Shown here one piece after another: positions 36,304 through 47,883 of a stretch of 64,000 nt of DNA; position 1 is the first letter of the stretch, and each line of letters opens with the position of its first letter. The notes beneath the pieces are model-generated. The model was not told where the DNA came from, did no database searches, and saw only the letters and a list, made by a program, of their open reading frames with translations. Origin of the DNA: Actinomyces sp. ph3 (GTDB lineage Bacteria; Actinomycetota; Actinomycetes; Actinomycetales; Actinomycetaceae); contig NZ_CAGY01000001.1 of the NCBI RefSeq assembly GCF_000308055.1, positions 682,001-746,000 of the forward strand, read 5' to 3'. Both the position numbers and the translations under genes were made by a program.

Positions 36304-36376
36304 AGTTACAGGCTACAGCCACCTGTGGCTTTCATCCTGAAAAGACAAGAAATATGAAGGCTAGGATCGGCACGAC

Positions 36377-36412
36377 AAAGGGGCCGGTACCACGAGTGGT
36401 ACCGGCCCCTTT
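36377..36412 (-). terminator. Terminator after rplQ
   Basis: About 16 paired bases (arms 36377-36392 and 36397-36412) closing a 4-nt CGAG loop, GC-rich with an AAAG/CTTT base and a T-containing tail on the minus strand. Ends the long secY-to-rplQ unit. Confidence 0.88.
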
Positions 36413-36434
36413 CAAGTCGCTTACGCGAAAGAGA

Positions 36435-37016
36435 TCACTTCTCTTCTTCGACCTGCTCGGCGGCGTCAGCCTCTTCGCCGGCCTCGGCTGCGATTTCTTC
36501 AGCCTCGTTAGCCATGGCAAGATCGCCCTCTTCGCGAGCCTCTTCGGCGCGCTCGGAAGCGGCTTCTGCAGCTTCCTCAGCCTCTGCTGCAACCTCGGCT
36601 GCAGCGGCCTTTTCGGCGGTCTTCTCAGCAGACTTCACGACTGCCTTCTTCTCGACGGCCTCCATGCAGAACTCAATCTGCATCAGAGGAGCGTTGTCGC
36701 CCTTGCGGTTACCCACGCGGGTGAGGCGGGTGTAGCCGCCCTGACGCTCGGGATCAAGCGCGGGAGCGATGACGTCGAACAGGGTGTACAGGGCGTTCTT
36801 GTCGGTGATGACGCGAGCCACGGTACGGCGAGCGTGCATGTCGCCACGCTTTGCCTTGGTCACGAGCTTCTCAACGAAGGGGCGCAGGGCCTTAGCCTTG
36901 GCCTCGGTCGTGGTAAGCGAGCGGTGTTCAATGAGCTGAGTCGCAAGGTTCTTGAGGATCAGCTTCTGGTGTGCCGGGCTTCCGCCCAGACGAGCACCCT
37001 TCTTGGGGGTGGGCAT
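36435..37016 (-). CDS. rplQ: Ribosomal protein L17 with long acidic tail
   Basis: 193 residues. The conserved ~120-residue core ([34 protein letters not shown] and [20 protein letters not shown]) is followed by about 70 residues made mostly of Ala and Glu, predicted to be helical and surface exposed. Such tails occur in several actinobacterial L17 proteins, though this one is long. Start ATG 37016 behind GGAG. It follows rpoA in the alpha operon. Confidence 0.96.
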   Translation of the reverse strand: MPTPKKGARLGGSPAHQKLILKNLATQLIEHRSLTTTEAKAKALRPFVEKLVTKAKRGDMHARRTVARVITDKNALYTLFDVIAPALDPERQGGYTRLTRVGNRKGDNAPLMQIEFCMEAVEKKAVVKSAEKTAEKAAAAEVAAEAEEAAEAASERAEEAREEGDLAMANEAEEIAAEAGEEADAAEQVEEEK

Positions 37017-37057
37017 TTTGTCTCCTAGGAATTTATGCGTCCATCGGACGCAGCATG

Positions 37058-38056
37058 TCAGATGGACTGATCGTCGCTGAAGTGGATGGAACCGGATTCG
37101 CTGGCCTCACCGGAGGGCAGGACGGAATCCTTCAGGGTCATCCCAAGGGTTGCAAGAGCTTCCTTGATTTCTTCAATCGACTTCGTACCGAAGTTGCGAA
37201 TGTCAAGCAGATCCGCCTCGGAGTGAGCCACGAGCTCGCCAACAGTGAGGATTCCGCGACGACGCAGTGCGTTGTAGGAACGCGACTGCAGGCCGAGGTT
37301 CTCAATGGGCAGCGCGAGGTCGGCAGCGAGGGTGGCATCCGTGGTCGAGGGACCGACTTCAATGCCTTCGGCTTCCTCGTTCAGTTCACGCATCAAACCA
37401 AAGAGCTCAACCAAGGTCTTGCCAGCGGAGGCAACGGCGTCACGAGGGGTGATTGCCGGCTTGGTCTCAACATCGATGATCAGGCGATCGAAGTCGGTGC
37501 GCTGCTCAACACGAGTTGCCTCGACCTTGTAGGTCACCTTGACAACGGGAGAGTAGATCGAATCGATCGGGATGCGGGAAATTTCAGCCTGGGGATCCTT
37601 GTTCTGAGCAGCCGACACGTAGCCGCGGCCACGCTCGACGGTCAGCTCGATCTCAAGCTTGCCCTTTTCGTTAAGGGTTGCCAGATGCAGATCGGGGTTG
37701 TGAATCTCGACGCCGGCCGGAGGGGTGATATCCCCTGCGACGACCTCTCCCGGGCCTGCCTTACGCAGGTACATGACAACAGGCTCGTCGTTCTCGGAGG
37801 AGAGAACGATCTGCTTGATGTTCAGGATGATCTCGGCAACGTCTTCCTTCACGCCCTCGATCGTCCGGAATTCGTGAGGCACACCATCAATGCGGATGGA
37901 GGTCACGGCAGCGCCGGGGATCGACGAGAGCAGGGTTCGGCGCAGGGAGTTACCCAGCGTGTAGCCGAAACCGGGCTCGAGGGGCTCCAGGATGAAACGG
38001 GAGCGCAGTTCGCTGACCTTCTCTTCGGTCAGGATGGGTCGCTCTGCAATGAGCAC
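37058..38056 (-). CDS. rpoA: RNA polymerase alpha subunit
   Basis: 332 residues with GTG start behind AGGA. The N-terminal dimerisation/assembly domain has [38 protein letters not shown], and the C-terminal DNA- and activator-binding domain has [41 protein letters not shown], joined by an acidic linker near residue 230. rpsD is not present between rpsK and rpoA, unlike mycobacteria. Confidence 0.98.
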   Translation of the reverse strand: MLIAERPILTEEKVSELRSRFILEPLEPGFGYTLGNSLRRTLLSSIPGAAVTSIRIDGVPHEFRTIEGVKEDVAEIILNIKQIVLSSENDEPVVMYLRKAGPGEVVAGDITPPAGVEIHNPDLHLATLNEKGKLEIELTVERGRGYVSAAQNKDPQAEISRIPIDSIYSPVVKVTYKVEATRVEQRTDFDRLIIDVETKPAITPRDAVASAGKTLVELFGLMRELNEEAEGIEVGPSTTDATLAADLALPIENLGLQSRSYNALRRRGILTVGELVAHSEADLLDIRNFGTKSIEEIKEALATLGMTLKDSVLPSGEASESGSIHFSDDQSI

Positions 38057-38206
38057 GTCTTAGTCCTTTCTTCCCGGCGCCCGCCATATGACGCCGGATC
38101 GGGGTCCCGCATTGCGGGGAAAAGGTAAGGACGAGGCCACGTATTCTTGTGTGATCCCGCCCAGACGTGGGGGGTGGATTTCCGTGGGATCTCCACCCTC
38201 CGGGGC

Positions 38207-38614
38207 TCAGACGCGACGACGCTTCGGGGGACGAGCGCCGTTGAATGCCTGGGGCGTCACGTCCTGGATCGAACCGACCTCCAGGCCAGCAGCCTGAAGC
38301 GAACGGATCGCGGTCTCGCGGCCGGAGCCGGGACCCTTCACGAAGACGTCGACCTTCTTCATGCCGTGTTCCTGTGCGCGACGCGCGGCGGCCTCGGCAG
38401 CAAGCTGAGCAGCGAAGGGGGTCGACTTACGCGAACCCTTGAAGCCCACCTGGCCGGAGGAGGCCCAGGAGATCACCGCACCGGTAGGGTCGGTAATGGA
38501 AACGATAGTGTTGTTGAACGTCGACTTGATGTACGCGTGTCCGTGAGTGACGTTCTTTGAAATCCTGCGGCGCGGCTTGCGTCCCGCGCCGGAACGAGTG
38601 GTCTTTGCAGCCAT
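38207..38614 (-). CDS. rpsK: Ribosomal protein S11
   Basis: 135 residues with the basic N-terminus ([18 protein letters not shown]), the core [20 protein letters not shown] and the terminal [10 protein letters not shown]. Platform protein of the 30S subunit near the Shine-Dalgarno helix. 55 bases after rpsM and 150 bases before rpoA; the latter gap may carry a weak internal promoter. Confidence 0.98.
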   Translation of the reverse strand: MAAKTTRSGAGRKPRRRISKNVTHGHAYIKSTFNNTIVSITDPTGAVISWASSGQVGFKGSRKSTPFAAQLAAEAAARRAQEHGMKKVDVFVKGPGSGRETAIRSLQAAGLEVGSIQDVTPQAFNGARPPKRRRV

Positions 38615-38669
38615 GTGTTTCAGTTCCTTCGAAGTCGTGTGTTAAAAGTCCACGCTGGACTTAGCGGCC

Positions 38670-39044
38670 TTACTTGGCCTTCTTCTTACCTGCAACGGTG
38701 CGCTTGGGGCCCTTACGGGTACGCGCATTGGTCTTGGTGCGCTGACCGTGGACCGGCAGGCCACGACGGTGACGAAGTCCCTGGTAGGATCCGATCTCAA
38801 TCTTGCGACGGATGTCTGCCTGGACCTCACGACGCAAATCGCCTTCCACCTTAAAGGTGTTCTCGATGTATTCGCGAAGCTTGACGAGGTCTTCCTCGGT
38901 GGCATCCTTCACGCGAAGATCGGGGCTCACGCCGGTGGCCTCGAGGGTCTCCTTGGCGCGGGTGCGTCCAACTCCATAAATGTACGTGAGCGCGATCTCC
39001 ATACGCTTTTCGCGAGGGAGGTCGACGCCGGCAATACGTGCCAT
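38670..39044 (-). CDS. rpsM: Ribosomal protein S13
   Basis: 124 residues: [31 protein letters not shown] at the N-terminus, then [34 protein letters not shown], the basic tail that contacts P-site tRNA and the B1 intersubunit bridges. Follows rpmJ by about 140 bases. Confidence 0.98.
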   Translation of the reverse strand: MARIAGVDLPREKRMEIALTYIYGVGRTRAKETLEATGVSPDLRVKDATEEDLVKLREYIENTFKVEGDLRREVQADIRRKIEIGSYQGLRHRRGLPVHGQRTKTNARTRKGPKRTVAGKKKAK

Positions 39045-39185
39045 GTTTATGCTCCAAATTGTTCATCGGAGGTCGTCACCACTCCTCCCGGGTGAGCCAC
39101 CCGGCCCCGGCCTCCGAACCGAGGGTCGCGCAAGCGCGTGTGGAATGATGCTGCCGGATTACTCCGGCGTTATCGCAGCGAGGGT

Positions 39186-39299
39186 TCAGCCCTGGCGCTG
39201 CTTGTGCCTGGGGTTGTCACAGATGACCATGACGTTGCCGTGGCGACGAATCACCTTGCACTTGTCACAGATCTTCTTGACACTCGGCTTGACCTTCAT
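39186..39299 (-). CDS. rpmJ: Ribosomal protein L36
   Basis: 37 residues, read directly from the minus strand: [19 protein letters not shown] then the C-terminal half with [11 protein letters not shown]. The zinc ligands are Cys11, Cys14, Cys27 and His32, so this is the zinc-binding (C+) form. Located between infA and rpsM as in most bacteria. Confidence 0.95.
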   Translation of the reverse strand: MKVKPSVKKICDKCKVIRRHGNVMVICDNPRHKQRQG

Positions 39300-39342
39300 G
39301 GTGTGTACCTCCGCTACCCGCAGGTAGCTTGTGTCGGTGTGT

Positions 39343-39564
39343 TCACTTGTAGCGGTAGACGATACGGCCTCGGGAGAGGTCGTAGGGGCTCAGCTCGACG
39401 ACCACTCGGTCCTCGGGCAGAATGCGGATGTAGTGCTGACGCATCTTGCCGGCAATGTGGCCAAGCACGATGTGTCCATTGCTCAATTCCACGCGGAACA
39501 TCGCATTCGGCAAGGCTTCGATAACCGTGCCTTCGATTTCGATGACGCCGTCCTTCTTCGCCAT
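39343..39564 (-). CDS. infA: Translation initiation factor IF-1
   Basis: 73 residues, a single OB fold: [25 protein letters not shown] and [39 protein letters not shown] are essentially canonical. Binds the 30S A site during initiation. The upstream gap to map is about 200 bases and may hold a promoter. Confidence 0.98.
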   Translation of the reverse strand: MAKKDGVIEIEGTVIEALPNAMFRVELSNGHIVLGHIAGKMRQHYIRILPEDRVVVELSPYDLSRGRIVYRYK

Positions 39565-39769
39565 ATCCTCCGTCTATCCTCTACTACTTTTTCGGATTCG
39601 AACGGCCTGAGACCGTTCGGGATTGTCCCGGAAAGCAGGCATACTGCCCCCAAAGACACGTCCAAGGGTCGAGCCTACGCTATTTTGGCCCTTCTTGGAA
39701 AGCTGGATGCGGTGTCTATCGCCTCACGCTTAATGCTTGCGAGCTATCAACATAGACACGCGCGGGAGA

Positions 39770-40762
39770 CTAGTCGAGCAGAACAGGAGTGACACCAAAG
39801 GGCGCGAGCCCTGCTACTCCCCCGTCAACTGCACTCAAGATCGCAACGCCGTCATCCAAAATCGCAATGGTGTGCTCCCATTGAGCAGCATCTGAGCCAT
39901 CAACGGTACGAACCGTCCAGTCGTCATTCTCGGTGACATTCTCAATGTCTCCGCTTGTCAGCATCGGCTCGACAGCAAGAACCATTCCGGGACGCAACTT
40001 GGGCATCAGACCACGCACGCGGTAGTTCAGAACTTCCGGATCCTGGTGCATCGCGGTGCCAATCCCATGTCCGGTGAAGTCCTCGATAATTCCCGCTTCC
40101 CAACCGAGGTCCTCCGCACGCTCGGCAACGACGCGCTCGACGGCCTCGCCAACTGCGCTCACGCGCTTTCCACGAGCAACCGAGGCAAGCGCCGCCCACA
40201 GCGCCTCACGAGTAACGAGGTCAAGCTCGCGCCTGCGCGCAACGCTCCCCTGCTTTGAAACTTCCCCTGCCGAGGCCGAACCGGGTTCCCCCGCCTCGCC
40301 TTGAGGAGCGGAAGGGATAGCGCTCCCCCAACGCTTTCCTGCGCGCGGGCCCTGGTGGCGACGAACCCATGAACGCGCGAACTCTTCATCAGAGGTGAAT
40401 TCATCTCCGACGATCATCGAGAAGGCTGCGTCTCCGTGCCACTGTTTGCCACTTCGTTCAAGCCATGCACCGCAGTCAAAGGTCACAATGTCACCGACTG
40501 CAAGCTTGCGCTTGTCGGGAATGCCGTGAACGATCACGTCATTGGGGGAAATGCACACTGTTGCGGGATAGCCGTAGTAATTGAGGAAGTTCGAGCGCGC
40601 ACCGCAACGACGGATCGCATCTGCGCTGACCTCATCCAGCTCAGCGGTTGTTACGCCGGGACGTGCCGCTTCTCGCAGGCTTCGGTGAATTTCCGCAACA
40701 ACCAGCCCGGCTTCTCGCATCCACTTGATCTGATCAAGAGTCTTGTATTCAATGTGGGACAT
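39770..40762 (-). CDS. map: Type I methionine aminopeptidase with a low-complexity insertion
   Basis: 330 residues against the usual 255-285. The five metal ligands are found: Asp96 (VTFDCGAW), Asp111?(WHGDAAFS), His232 (FTGHGIG), Glu265 (VLAVEPML) and Glu296 (QWEHT). Between about residues 130 and 178 lies an extra Gly/Ala/Ser/Arg-rich stretch that family members lack; it replaces a short surface loop and keeps the frame. It removes the initiator methionine from new proteins. Located between adk and infA, with a hairpin before it. Confidence 0.95.
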   Translation of the reverse strand: MSHIEYKTLDQIKWMREAGLVVAEIHRSLREAARPGVTTAELDEVSADAIRRCGARSNFLNYYGYPATVCISPNDVIVHGIPDKRKLAVGDIVTFDCGAWLERSGKQWHGDAAFSMIVGDEFTSDEEFARSWVRRHQGPRAGKRWGSAIPSAPQGEAGEPGSASAGEVSKQGSVARRRELDLVTREALWAALASVARGKRVSAVGEAVERVVAERAEDLGWEAGIIEDFTGHGIGTAMHQDPEVLNYRVRGLMPKLRPGMVLAVEPMLTSGDIENVTENDDWTVRTVDGSDAAQWEHTIAILDDGVAILSAVDGGVAGLAPFGVTPVLLD

Positions 40763-40784
40763 TGTGCTTCCTTTGGATGAAACT

Positions 40785-40818
40785 CCGGGGCGCGATGGCT
40801 TTCACCACCGCGCCCCGG
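40785..40818 (-). terminator. Hairpin between adk and map
   Basis: 10-bp GC stem (CCGGGGCGCG at 40785-40794, complement 40809-40818), 14-nt loop. On the minus strand it is followed by AGTTTC; probably an attenuator or mRNA-stability element rather than a full stop. Confidence 0.5.
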
Positions 40819-40857
40819 TTCCGTATCAGCGCTGAGCAGCGCCAGGGTACGTGTTGC

Positions 40858-41429
40858 TTACTTGTTGAGACCGTCGAGAAGGGCGAAAATGCGCTCGCTC
40901 ACTTCGTCGATCGAACCGTGTCCGTCAACGACCTGAAGTAGGTCTTGATCGGCGTAGTAGGTTGCCATGGGCTCAGTCAGCTCGTGGTAGATCTCAAGGC
41001 GGTGGCGAATCACTGGCTCAGTATCATCCGAGCGATTCTGCTCGGTCGCCCGCTTGAGCATGCGAGCCACGACCTCATCTTCGTCAACCTGAATCTCTAG
41101 GACAACATCCAAGCTCACACCTAGTTCGGCAAGCATGTCACGTAGAACGTGCGCCTGTTCCAGGGTGCGGGGGTAGCCGTCAAGGAGGAAGCCGTTAACG
41201 GTATCCGGTGCGGAAAGGCGCACCTTCACCATGGGGTTCGTTACCGAATCAGGAACGAACTCTCCACGTTCCATGTATTCCTTGGCTCGTTTACCCAATT
41301 CCGTGCCTTCAGACATATTGGCGCGGAAGATCTCTCCGGTGGAGATGGCGGGAATGTTCAGGCGCTCGGCGATACGCGCGGCCTGGGTTCCCTTACCAGC
41401 TCCAGGGGGGCCGAGGAGAACGATAGCGG

Positions 41430-41433
<4 letters not shown>
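40858..41433 (-). CDS. adk: Adenylate kinase
   Basis: 191 residues, the short-lid form. P-loop LLGPPGAGKGTQAARIAERL at residues 5-24, the AMP site ISTGEIFRANMSEGTELGKRAKEYMERGE, and LDGYPRTLEQAHVL. Interconverts ATP+AMP and 2 ADP. The zinc-finger lid of long forms is absent. Start overlaps the secY stop as ATGA. Confidence 0.97.
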
Positions 41434-42722
<1,289 letters not shown>

Positions 42723-42924
42723 GGCTTCCTCCTACGTAACGAAATAATTGCGACCATTTAGATCGCACGACTCTCAAAAGACTACCTGAAATGACAGGGA
42801 TACTGTGAATCAAAAGTAGAGAACTTGAGAAACTGTGATATGGGTAAAGGCCCTCTCCCGCTTGGAGAGCCACTGAAATCGGGGGCTTCAGCGACTGGGG
42901 AAACGGCCTCGACGTGCAAGAAAG

Positions 42925-42960
42925 CGAAACGGGGGTAGCCCGGAAACCGAGCCACCCCCG
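42925..42960 (-). terminator. Terminator after rplO
   Basis: GC-rich stem with CGGGGGT/ACCCCCG outer arms (42930-42936, 42954-42960) and further inner pairs, followed on the minus strand by TTTCGCTTTCTT. It splits the spc operon upstream of secY. Confidence 0.75.
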
Positions 42961-42973
42961 TGGCAATCACCAC

Positions 42974-43453
42974 TCAGCGGGTCTTGATAGAACCGCCGGC
43001 AGCAGTAATCTTCGCTTCTGCCGAAGCCGACCAGGAGTCGACCTCGATATCGAGCTTAACGGTGAGCTCACCGGTGCCGAGCACCTTCACTGCCCAACCG
43101 TCGCGCACTGCGGAACGTGCAACGAGATCCTCAACAGTCACCTTTCCACCTTCGGGGAAGAGCTCCTGCAGACGACCAACGTTGACGACCTGGTACTCAA
43201 CGCGGAAGGGGTTCTTGAAGCCGCGCAGCTTGGGAAGGCGCATGTGGATGGGCATCTGGCCACCCTCGAAGCCTGCGGGAACCTGGTAACGAGCCTTCGT
43301 GCCCTTGGTACCACGTCCAGCGGTCTTACCCTTTGAACCTTCACCGCGACCGACGCGGGTCTTCGCGGTCTTTGCACCAGCGGCGGGACGCAGGTGGTGC
43401 AGTCGAACGACGCGACCCTGCTCCTCACCGGTGTTCTTCGTGGAGTCCGCCAT
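42974..43453 (-). CDS. rplO: Ribosomal protein L15
   Basis: 159 residues: [37 protein letters not shown]-terminus that threads into 23S rRNA, then [18 protein letters not shown]. Last gene of the rplN-to-rplO unit, two bases after rpmD. Confidence 0.98.
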   Translation of the reverse strand: MADSTKNTGEEQGRVVRLHHLRPAAGAKTAKTRVGRGEGSKGKTAGRGTKGTKARYQVPAGFEGGQMPIHMRLPKLRGFKNPFRVEYQVVNVGRLQELFPEGGKVTVEDLVARSAVRDGWAVKVLGTGELTVKLDIEVDSWSASAEAKITAAGGSIKTR

Positions 43454-43455
43454 GG

Positions 43456-43641
43456 TCAGTCGACCTCCTCAACTGTAACCAGGTGACGAACGGTGTGGAT
43501 GGCACCGCGAACGGTTTCTGCATCCTCACGAACGACGCTCTGGCCGATCTTGCGCAGCCCGAGGGTGCGCAGTGTGTCCTTCATGTTCTGCTTGGCGCCA
43601 ATGCTGGACTTGACCTGCGTGATCTTCAGCTTTGCCATCAC
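43456..43641 (-). CDS. rpmD: Ribosomal protein L30
   Basis: 61 residues, canonical: [29 protein letters not shown] and [18 protein letters not shown]. Start overlaps the rpsE stop by four bases (ATGA), a translational-coupling arrangement. Confidence 0.97.
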   Translation of the reverse strand: MMAKLKITQVKSSIGAKQNMKDTLRTLGLRKIGQSVVREDAETVRGAIHTVRHLVTVEEVD

Positions 43642-44330
43642 TCAGTCACCCCCGCAGCAGCCTTATCAGCTTCGCTTGCCTCAGCGGCAGCGCGCTTTTC
43701 AGCTTCGCCTTCTGCGCGTGCACGGAGCATGGAAGCGGGAGCAACGCGCTCGAGCGGAAGACCGCGGCGAGCTGCGACTGCTTCAGGCTGTTCCAGAAGC
43801 TTCAGTGCAGCAACAGTTGCGTGAACAATGTTGATTGCGTTGTCAGAACCGAGCGACTTCGTCAGCACGTCGTGGACGCCTGCAGCCTCGAGGACTGCAC
43901 GGACGGGGCCGCCGGCGATAACGCCGGTACCGGGGGCGGCGGGGCGAAGCAGAACTTCACCTGCCGCGTCGCGGCCCTGAACAACGTGGGTGATGGTGCG
44001 GCGGATCATCGGGACGCGGAAGAAGTTCTTCTTCGCTTCCTCAACACCCTTGGAAATAGCCTGGGGAACTTCCTTGGCCTTTCCGTAGCCGACACCGACG
44101 GTGCCTTCACCGTCACCGACGACAACCAGAGCGGTGAAGGAGAAACGACGTCCACCCTTCACAACCTTGGAAACGCGGTTGATGGTGACAACACGCTCGA
44201 TGTACTGATCTTTACTTTCGCCCCGACGGGTGTCGCGGTTCTCGCGACCGGAGCGGCGGTCACGGCGTTCGCCGTCGCCAGAGCGCTCGGCGCCTTCCTG
44301 ACCGTTCCTGCCTCGCTGCGATGCAGCCAT
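43638..44330 (-). CDS. rpsE: Ribosomal protein S5
   Basis: 230 residues from ATG 44330, which gives the usual actinobacterial N-terminus ([12 protein letters not shown]) and has a GAGAG site upstream. The frame also opens at GTG 44363, overlapping the rplR stop as GTGA, so an 11-residue longer form is possible. Core motifs [37 protein letters not shown] are intact. The charged N-terminal ~45 residues are a lineage-specific extension. Confidence 0.95.
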   Translation of the reverse strand: MAASQRGRNGQEGAERSGDGERRDRRSGRENRDTRRGESKDQYIERVVTINRVSKVVKGGRRFSFTALVVVGDGEGTVGVGYGKAKEVPQAISKGVEEAKKNFFRVPMIRRTITHVVQGRDAAGEVLLRPAAPGTGVIAGGPVRAVLEAAGVHDVLTKSLGSDNAINIVHATVAALKLLEQPEAVAARRGLPLERVAPASMLRARAEGEAEKRAAAEASEADKAAAGVTE

Positions 44331-44359
44331 CAGTTGATCTCTCTTTCCTCGAGGCTCAG

Positions 44360-44731
44360 TCACAGCTCAAGTCCGCCCTCACGGGCGGCTTCTGCGACTG
44401 CCGCAACGCGGCCGTGGTACTTATTGCCACCGCGGTCGAAGACCACAGCGGTGATGCCTGCGGCCTTTGCGCGCTCTGCAATGAGAGTGCCGACCTGGTA
44501 GGCCTTGTCCTTCTTCGTCCCTTCAGCGGCAACGAGTGCTGCTTCCTTGGTCGAAGCGGAGACCAGGGTGTGACCGATGGTATCGTCCACAACCTGTGCG
44601 ACCATGTGGCGGTTCGAACGGGTGACAACCAAACGCGGACGCGAAGGGGTGCCCTGAACCTTCTTGCGCAGGCGCAGGTGGCGACGCTTGCGAGCGACGA
44701 ACTTGCCTTTGCCCTTGACTGTGTACGCCAT
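44360..44731 (-). CDS. rplR: Ribosomal protein L18
   Basis: 123 residues, binding 5S r[40 protein letters not shown] and [29 protein letters not shown] 44731 overlaps the rplF stop by one base (TGATG). Confidence 0.97.
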   Translation of the reverse strand: MAYTVKGKGKFVARKRRHLRLRKKVQGTPSRPRLVVTRSNRHMVAQVVDDTIGHTLVSASTKEAALVAAEGTKKDKAYQVGTLIAERAKAAGITAVVFDRGGNKYHGRVAAVAEAAREGGLEL

Positions 44732-45267
44732 CACTTACCAGCCTTTCCGACCTTGCGACGGATGGTCTCGCCCACGTAGTGGATACCCTTGCCCTTGTAG
44801 GGTTCAGGCTTCTTGAGCTTACGGATGCGAGCGGCGGTCTCTCCAACGAGCTGCTTGTCGATGCCCGACACGGTGAACTTCGTCTGAGATTCGACGGAGA
44901 ACTCGATGCCTTCGGGCGCCGGGACGAACACGGTGTGCGAGAAGCCGAGGGAGAACTCGAGGTCCTTGCCCTTCGCAACGACGCGGTAACCGGTACCGGC
45001 AATTTCAAGCTGCTTCGAGAAGCCCTTCGTCACACCTTCGATCATGTTGGCGATCAGGGTGCGGGTCAGGCCGTGGAGCGAACGAGCAACACGATCATCG
45101 GAAGGACGGGTCACAACGACCTTGCCTTCGTCGATGGCGGCGCTGATGGGTTCAGGCACAACGTGGCTCAGTGTTCCCTTGGGGCCCTTAACGGTAACGT
45201 CTGCACCATTGATGGTGACGTCGACGCCCGCAGGAATTTCGATCGGATTCTTACCAATACGCGACAT
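44731..45267 (-). CDS. rplF: Ribosomal protein L6
   Basis: 178 residues, duplicated L6 fold: [33 protein letters not shown] at the start and the C-terminal signature [32 protein letters not shown] lies 7 bases before ATG 45267. Confidence 0.98.
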   Translation of the reverse strand: MSRIGKNPIEIPAGVDVTINGADVTVKGPKGTLSHVVPEPISAAIDEGKVVVTRPSDDRVARSLHGLTRTLIANMIEGVTKGFSKQLEIAGTGYRVVAKGKDLEFSLGFSHTVFVPAPEGIEFSVESQTKFTVSGIDKQLVGETAARIRKLKKPEPYKGKGIHYVGETIRRKVGKAGK

Positions 45268-45282
45268 TCTTCAGCCTCCTCA

Positions 45283-45681
45283 TCACCAGATGTAGGCGAG
45301 GACTTCCCCACCCACACCCTTCTCGGCTGCCTGACGGTCGGTGAGCAGGCCGGAAGACGTGGACAGAATTGCCACGCCGAGGCCGCCGCGGACCTTGGGC
45401 AGGTTGGTGGACTTGGCGTAGACGCGCAGACCGGGCTTGGAGACGCGCTGCAGACCCTCAATAGCGGCCTCGCGGTGCGAGCCGTACTTGAGAGTAAGAA
45501 CCAGCGTCTGGCCGACCTTGGCATCCTCGACGTCGATGGAGGCAATGTAGCCTTCCTCGACGAGAATCTTCGCGATCGCGGCCTTGAGCTTCGAGTACGG
45601 CATAGAAACCGACTCGTGGCGCGCGTGGTTCGCGTTACGCAGACGCGTCAGCATGTCTGCGATCGGATCAGTCATTGTCAT
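45283..45681 (-). CDS. rpsH: Ribosomal protein S8
   Basis: 132 residues: [24 protein letters not shown] and the C-terminal signature [26 protein letters not shown]. Primary 16S rRNA binder and, in other bacteria, the spc-operon translational repressor. ATG 45681 and ATG 45675 are both possible starts. Confidence 0.98.
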   Translation of the reverse strand: MTMTDPIADMLTRLRNANHARHESVSMPYSKLKAAIAKILVEEGYIASIDVEDAKVGQTLVLTLKYGSHREAAIEGLQRVSKPGLRVYAKSTNLPKVRGGLGVAILSTSSGLLTDRQAAEKGVGGEVLAYIW

Positions 45682-45743
45682 TTGGGGATTCTCCCCTTCC
45701 TCGTCGCGGTTTCTCCGGAAAACCGGGACCTACGACGTCAGTT

Positions 45744-45929
45744 TTACCAGCTGCTCTTGGTGACACCCGGGAGATCGCCACGAAGGGCGAGCTCACGCAG
45801 GCACACACGGCACAGTCCGAACTTGCGGTACACCGAGCGGGGACGACCGCAACGGTTGCACCGGGTGTAGCCACGCACGCCGAACTTGGGCTTACGCGCA
45901 GCCTTGATCTTCAGTGACGTCTTAGCCAT
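45744..45929 (-). CDS. rpsZ: Ribosomal protein S14, zinc-binding type Z
   Basis: 61 residues, the short form. The four zinc ligands are in [23 protein letters not shown] (CxxC...CxxC). Follows rplE by two bases. The short zinc form in the spc operon is normal for actinobacteria, which may hold a zinc-free copy elsewhere. Confidence 0.97.
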   Translation of the reverse strand: MAKTSLKIKAARKPKFGVRGYTRCNRCGRPRSVYRKFGLCRVCLRELALRGDLPGVTKSSW

Positions 45930-45931
45930 GG

Positions 45932-46477
45932 TCAGTCCTCCTTAAACGGGAAGCCGAGGTGACGCAGAAGAGCACGGCCTTCTTCGTCAGTGGAGGCCGA
46001 GGTAACGACCGTGATATCCATACCGCGAACGCGGTCGATGGAATCCTGATCGATCTCGTGGAACATGGACTGCTCCGTCAGGCCAAAGGTGTAGTTGCCG
46101 TGTCCATCGAACTGCTTCGAGGACAGACCGCGGAAGTCACGAATACGCGGGAGCGCAGTCGAGAGGAGGCGGTCCAGGAACTCCCACATGCGGTCGCCAC
46201 GGAGGGTGACGTATGCGCCAATAACCTGGCCTTCGCGCAGCTTGAACTGTGCGATGGACTTCTTCGCCTTGCTCGTCTGAGGCTTCTGACCGGTGATGGC
46301 GGTGAGGTCGCGGATCGCGCCCTCAAGTGCCTTCGAGTCACGAGCAGCCTCGCCGACGCCCATGTTGACGACGATCTTGGTCAGACCGCCCACCTCCATG
46401 GGGTTTGCGTGCTTGAATTCAGCGCGCAGAGCATCGCGAATTTCGGAGTTGTACTTTTCCTTCAAACGCGGGGCCAT
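45932..46477 (-). CDS. rplE: Ribosomal protein L5
   Basis: 181 residues: [40 protein letters not shown] and [29 protein letters not shown]. Binds 5S rRNA with L18 and contacts tRNA in the P site. Two bases after rplX. Confidence 0.98.
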   Translation of the reverse strand: MAPRLKEKYNSEIRDALRAEFKHANPMEVGGLTKIVVNMGVGEAARDSKALEGAIRDLTAITGQKPQTSKAKKSIAQFKLREGQVIGAYVTLRGDRMWEFLDRLLSTALPRIRDFRGLSSKQFDGHGNYTFGLTEQSMFHEIDQDSIDRVRGMDITVVTSASTDEEGRALLRHLGFPFKED

Positions 46478-46479
46478 AA

Positions 46480-46914
46480 TCAGATCTCCTTGCCCTGCTC
46501 GATGCCGCGACGGGCTCCGCCACGGGTGACGCGAACGCGAACGGTGCGCGTACGGCCGTCACGCTCAACGGTGTCCTCACGGAAGCCAACGCGAACGCGC
46601 TGCTTCGTCTCAGGATCAACCAGAGCAACCTTCGACAGCGAGATCGGAGCCTCGACGGTGATGATGCCACCAGCCTGGCCCTGGGTCTGTCCCTGACGCA
46701 CGTGGCGGGTCTTCAGGTTGATGCCCTCAACGAGGACCTTCTCCTGAGCGGGGAAAACGCGAATAACGCGACCCTGCTTGCCCTTGTCGCCGGGCTTGAG
46801 GGGCTCGAGGCCCTGCTCGGCACGGCGTGCGTTGCGCTTTGCGAGTTCCTTTTCGTCCGAGGTACGTCCGCGAACGACCTCGACCAAGTCACCTTTACGA
46901 ATCTTCGCTGCCAT
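46480..46914 (-). CDS. rplX: Ribosomal protein L24 with KOW-loop insertion
   Basis: 144 residues, against about 105 in E. coli. The KOW motif is split: [16 protein letters not shown] is followed by about 24 charged residues ([20 protein letters not shown] and PLKP) before [14 protein letters not shown] resumes the fold. A C-terminal extension ([20 protein letters not shown]) adds the rest. The gene is otherwise normal, overlapping the rplN stop by one base. L24 starts 50S assembly near the exit tunnel. Confidence 0.95.
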   Translation of the reverse strand: MAAKIRKGDLVEVVRGRTSDEKELAKRNARRAEQGLEPLKPGDKGKQGRVIRVFPAQEKVLVEGINLKTRHVRQGQTQGQAGGIITVEAPISLSKVALVDPETKQRVRVGFREDTVERDGRTRTVRVRVTRGGARRGIEQGKEI

Positions 46915-47282
46915 CAGATCACCTCCGGTGCGAGAGAAACGATTCGCATGAACTTCTTTTCGCGCAGCTCACGGCCCACGGGGCCGAAGATACGCGTACC
47001 GCGGGGTTCACCGTCATTCTTGAGAATGACTGCCGCGTTTTCATCGAAACGGATGTAGGAACCGTCGGGGCGACGGGTCTCCTTGCGCGTACGCACGACG
47101 ACCGCCTTAACGACGTCCCCCTTCTTAACATTTCCGCCGGGGATTGCATCCTTGACGGTGGCGACGATCACGTCGCCGATTCCGGCATAACGCCGACCAG
47201 ATCCGCCGAGAACACGGATGGTGAGGATTTCCTTGGCACCTGTGTTGTCGGCGACCTTCAGTCGCGACTCCTGCTGGATCAT
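46914..47282 (-). CDS. rplN: Ribosomal protein L14
   Basis: 122 residues, fully canonical: [37 protein letters not shown] onward. Opens the spc part of the cluster, about 95 bases after rpsQ. Confidence 0.98.
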   Translation of the reverse strand: MIQQESRLKVADNTGAKEILTIRVLGGSGRRYAGIGDVIVATVKDAIPGGNVKKGDVVKAVVVRTRKETRRPDGSYIRFDENAAVILKNDGEPRGTRIFGPVGRELREKKFMRIVSLAPEVI

Positions 47283-47377
47283 TTTCTACTGACTCCTGTC
47301 GTCGAGCCGGTTCTCTGCCCCGGAGTTACCTCCGGGGCCGAGCCTTGCCGAACGGATTTCGGTCTGTTAGGCGAAGG

Positions 47378-47644
47378 TCACTTCGCCTTTTCGAGAATCT
47401 CGACCACGCGCCACCGCTTGGTGGCGGAGAGCGGACGAGTCTCCATAATCAGGACGAGGTCGCCAACGGAGCACTCGTTGTGCTCGTCGTGAACCTTGAC
47501 CTTCTTGCTCTTGCGCATAACCTTGCCGTAGAGGGCGTGCTTCACACGGTCCTCGATCTCGACGACAACGGTCTTGTCCATCTTGTCACTGGTGACGTAT
47601 CCACGACGGACCTTGCGCTCGTTGCGCACAGTGGTTTCTGCCAT
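47378..47644 (-). CDS. rpsQ: Ribosomal protein S17
   Basis: 88 residues from ATG 47644, preceded by AGGAG with 8-nt spacing inside the rpmC 3' end; a GTG three codons earlier overlaps the rpmC stop and is less likely. OB-fold segments [42 protein letters not shown] are canonical. Confidence 0.97.
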   Translation of the reverse strand: MAETTVRNERKVRRGYVTSDKMDKTVVVEIEDRVKHALYGKVMRKSKKVKVHDEHNECSVGDLVLIMETRPLSATKRWRVVEILEKAK

Positions 47645-47649
47645 GTTAG

Positions 47650-47883
47650 TCACTCCTCAGTGCCAGGTGCGGTGCGGTAGCCGAGCTCCCGTTCACGCGC
47701 GATGGTGTAAATGCGGGCAATATTGCGACGAACAGTCTTCATACGACCGTTGTCTTCAAGGGAGCCAACTGCCTGCGCGAAGCGGAGGTTGAAGAGCTCA
47801 GCCTTTGCCTTCTCAAGCTCCTTGGACAGCTGTGCATCGTCCATGGCGTCGAGATCGGCGGTGGTCAGACCCTTATCTGCCAT
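47650..47883 (-). CDS. rpmC: Ribosomal protein L29
   Basis: 77 residues, two-helix protein near the tunnel exit: [45 protein letters not shown]. Start overlaps the rplP stop by one base (TGATG). Confidence 0.97.
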   Translation of the reverse strand: MADKGLTTADLDAMDDAQLSKELEKAKAELFNLRFAQAVGSLEDNGRMKTVRRNIARIYTIARERELGYRTAPGTEE

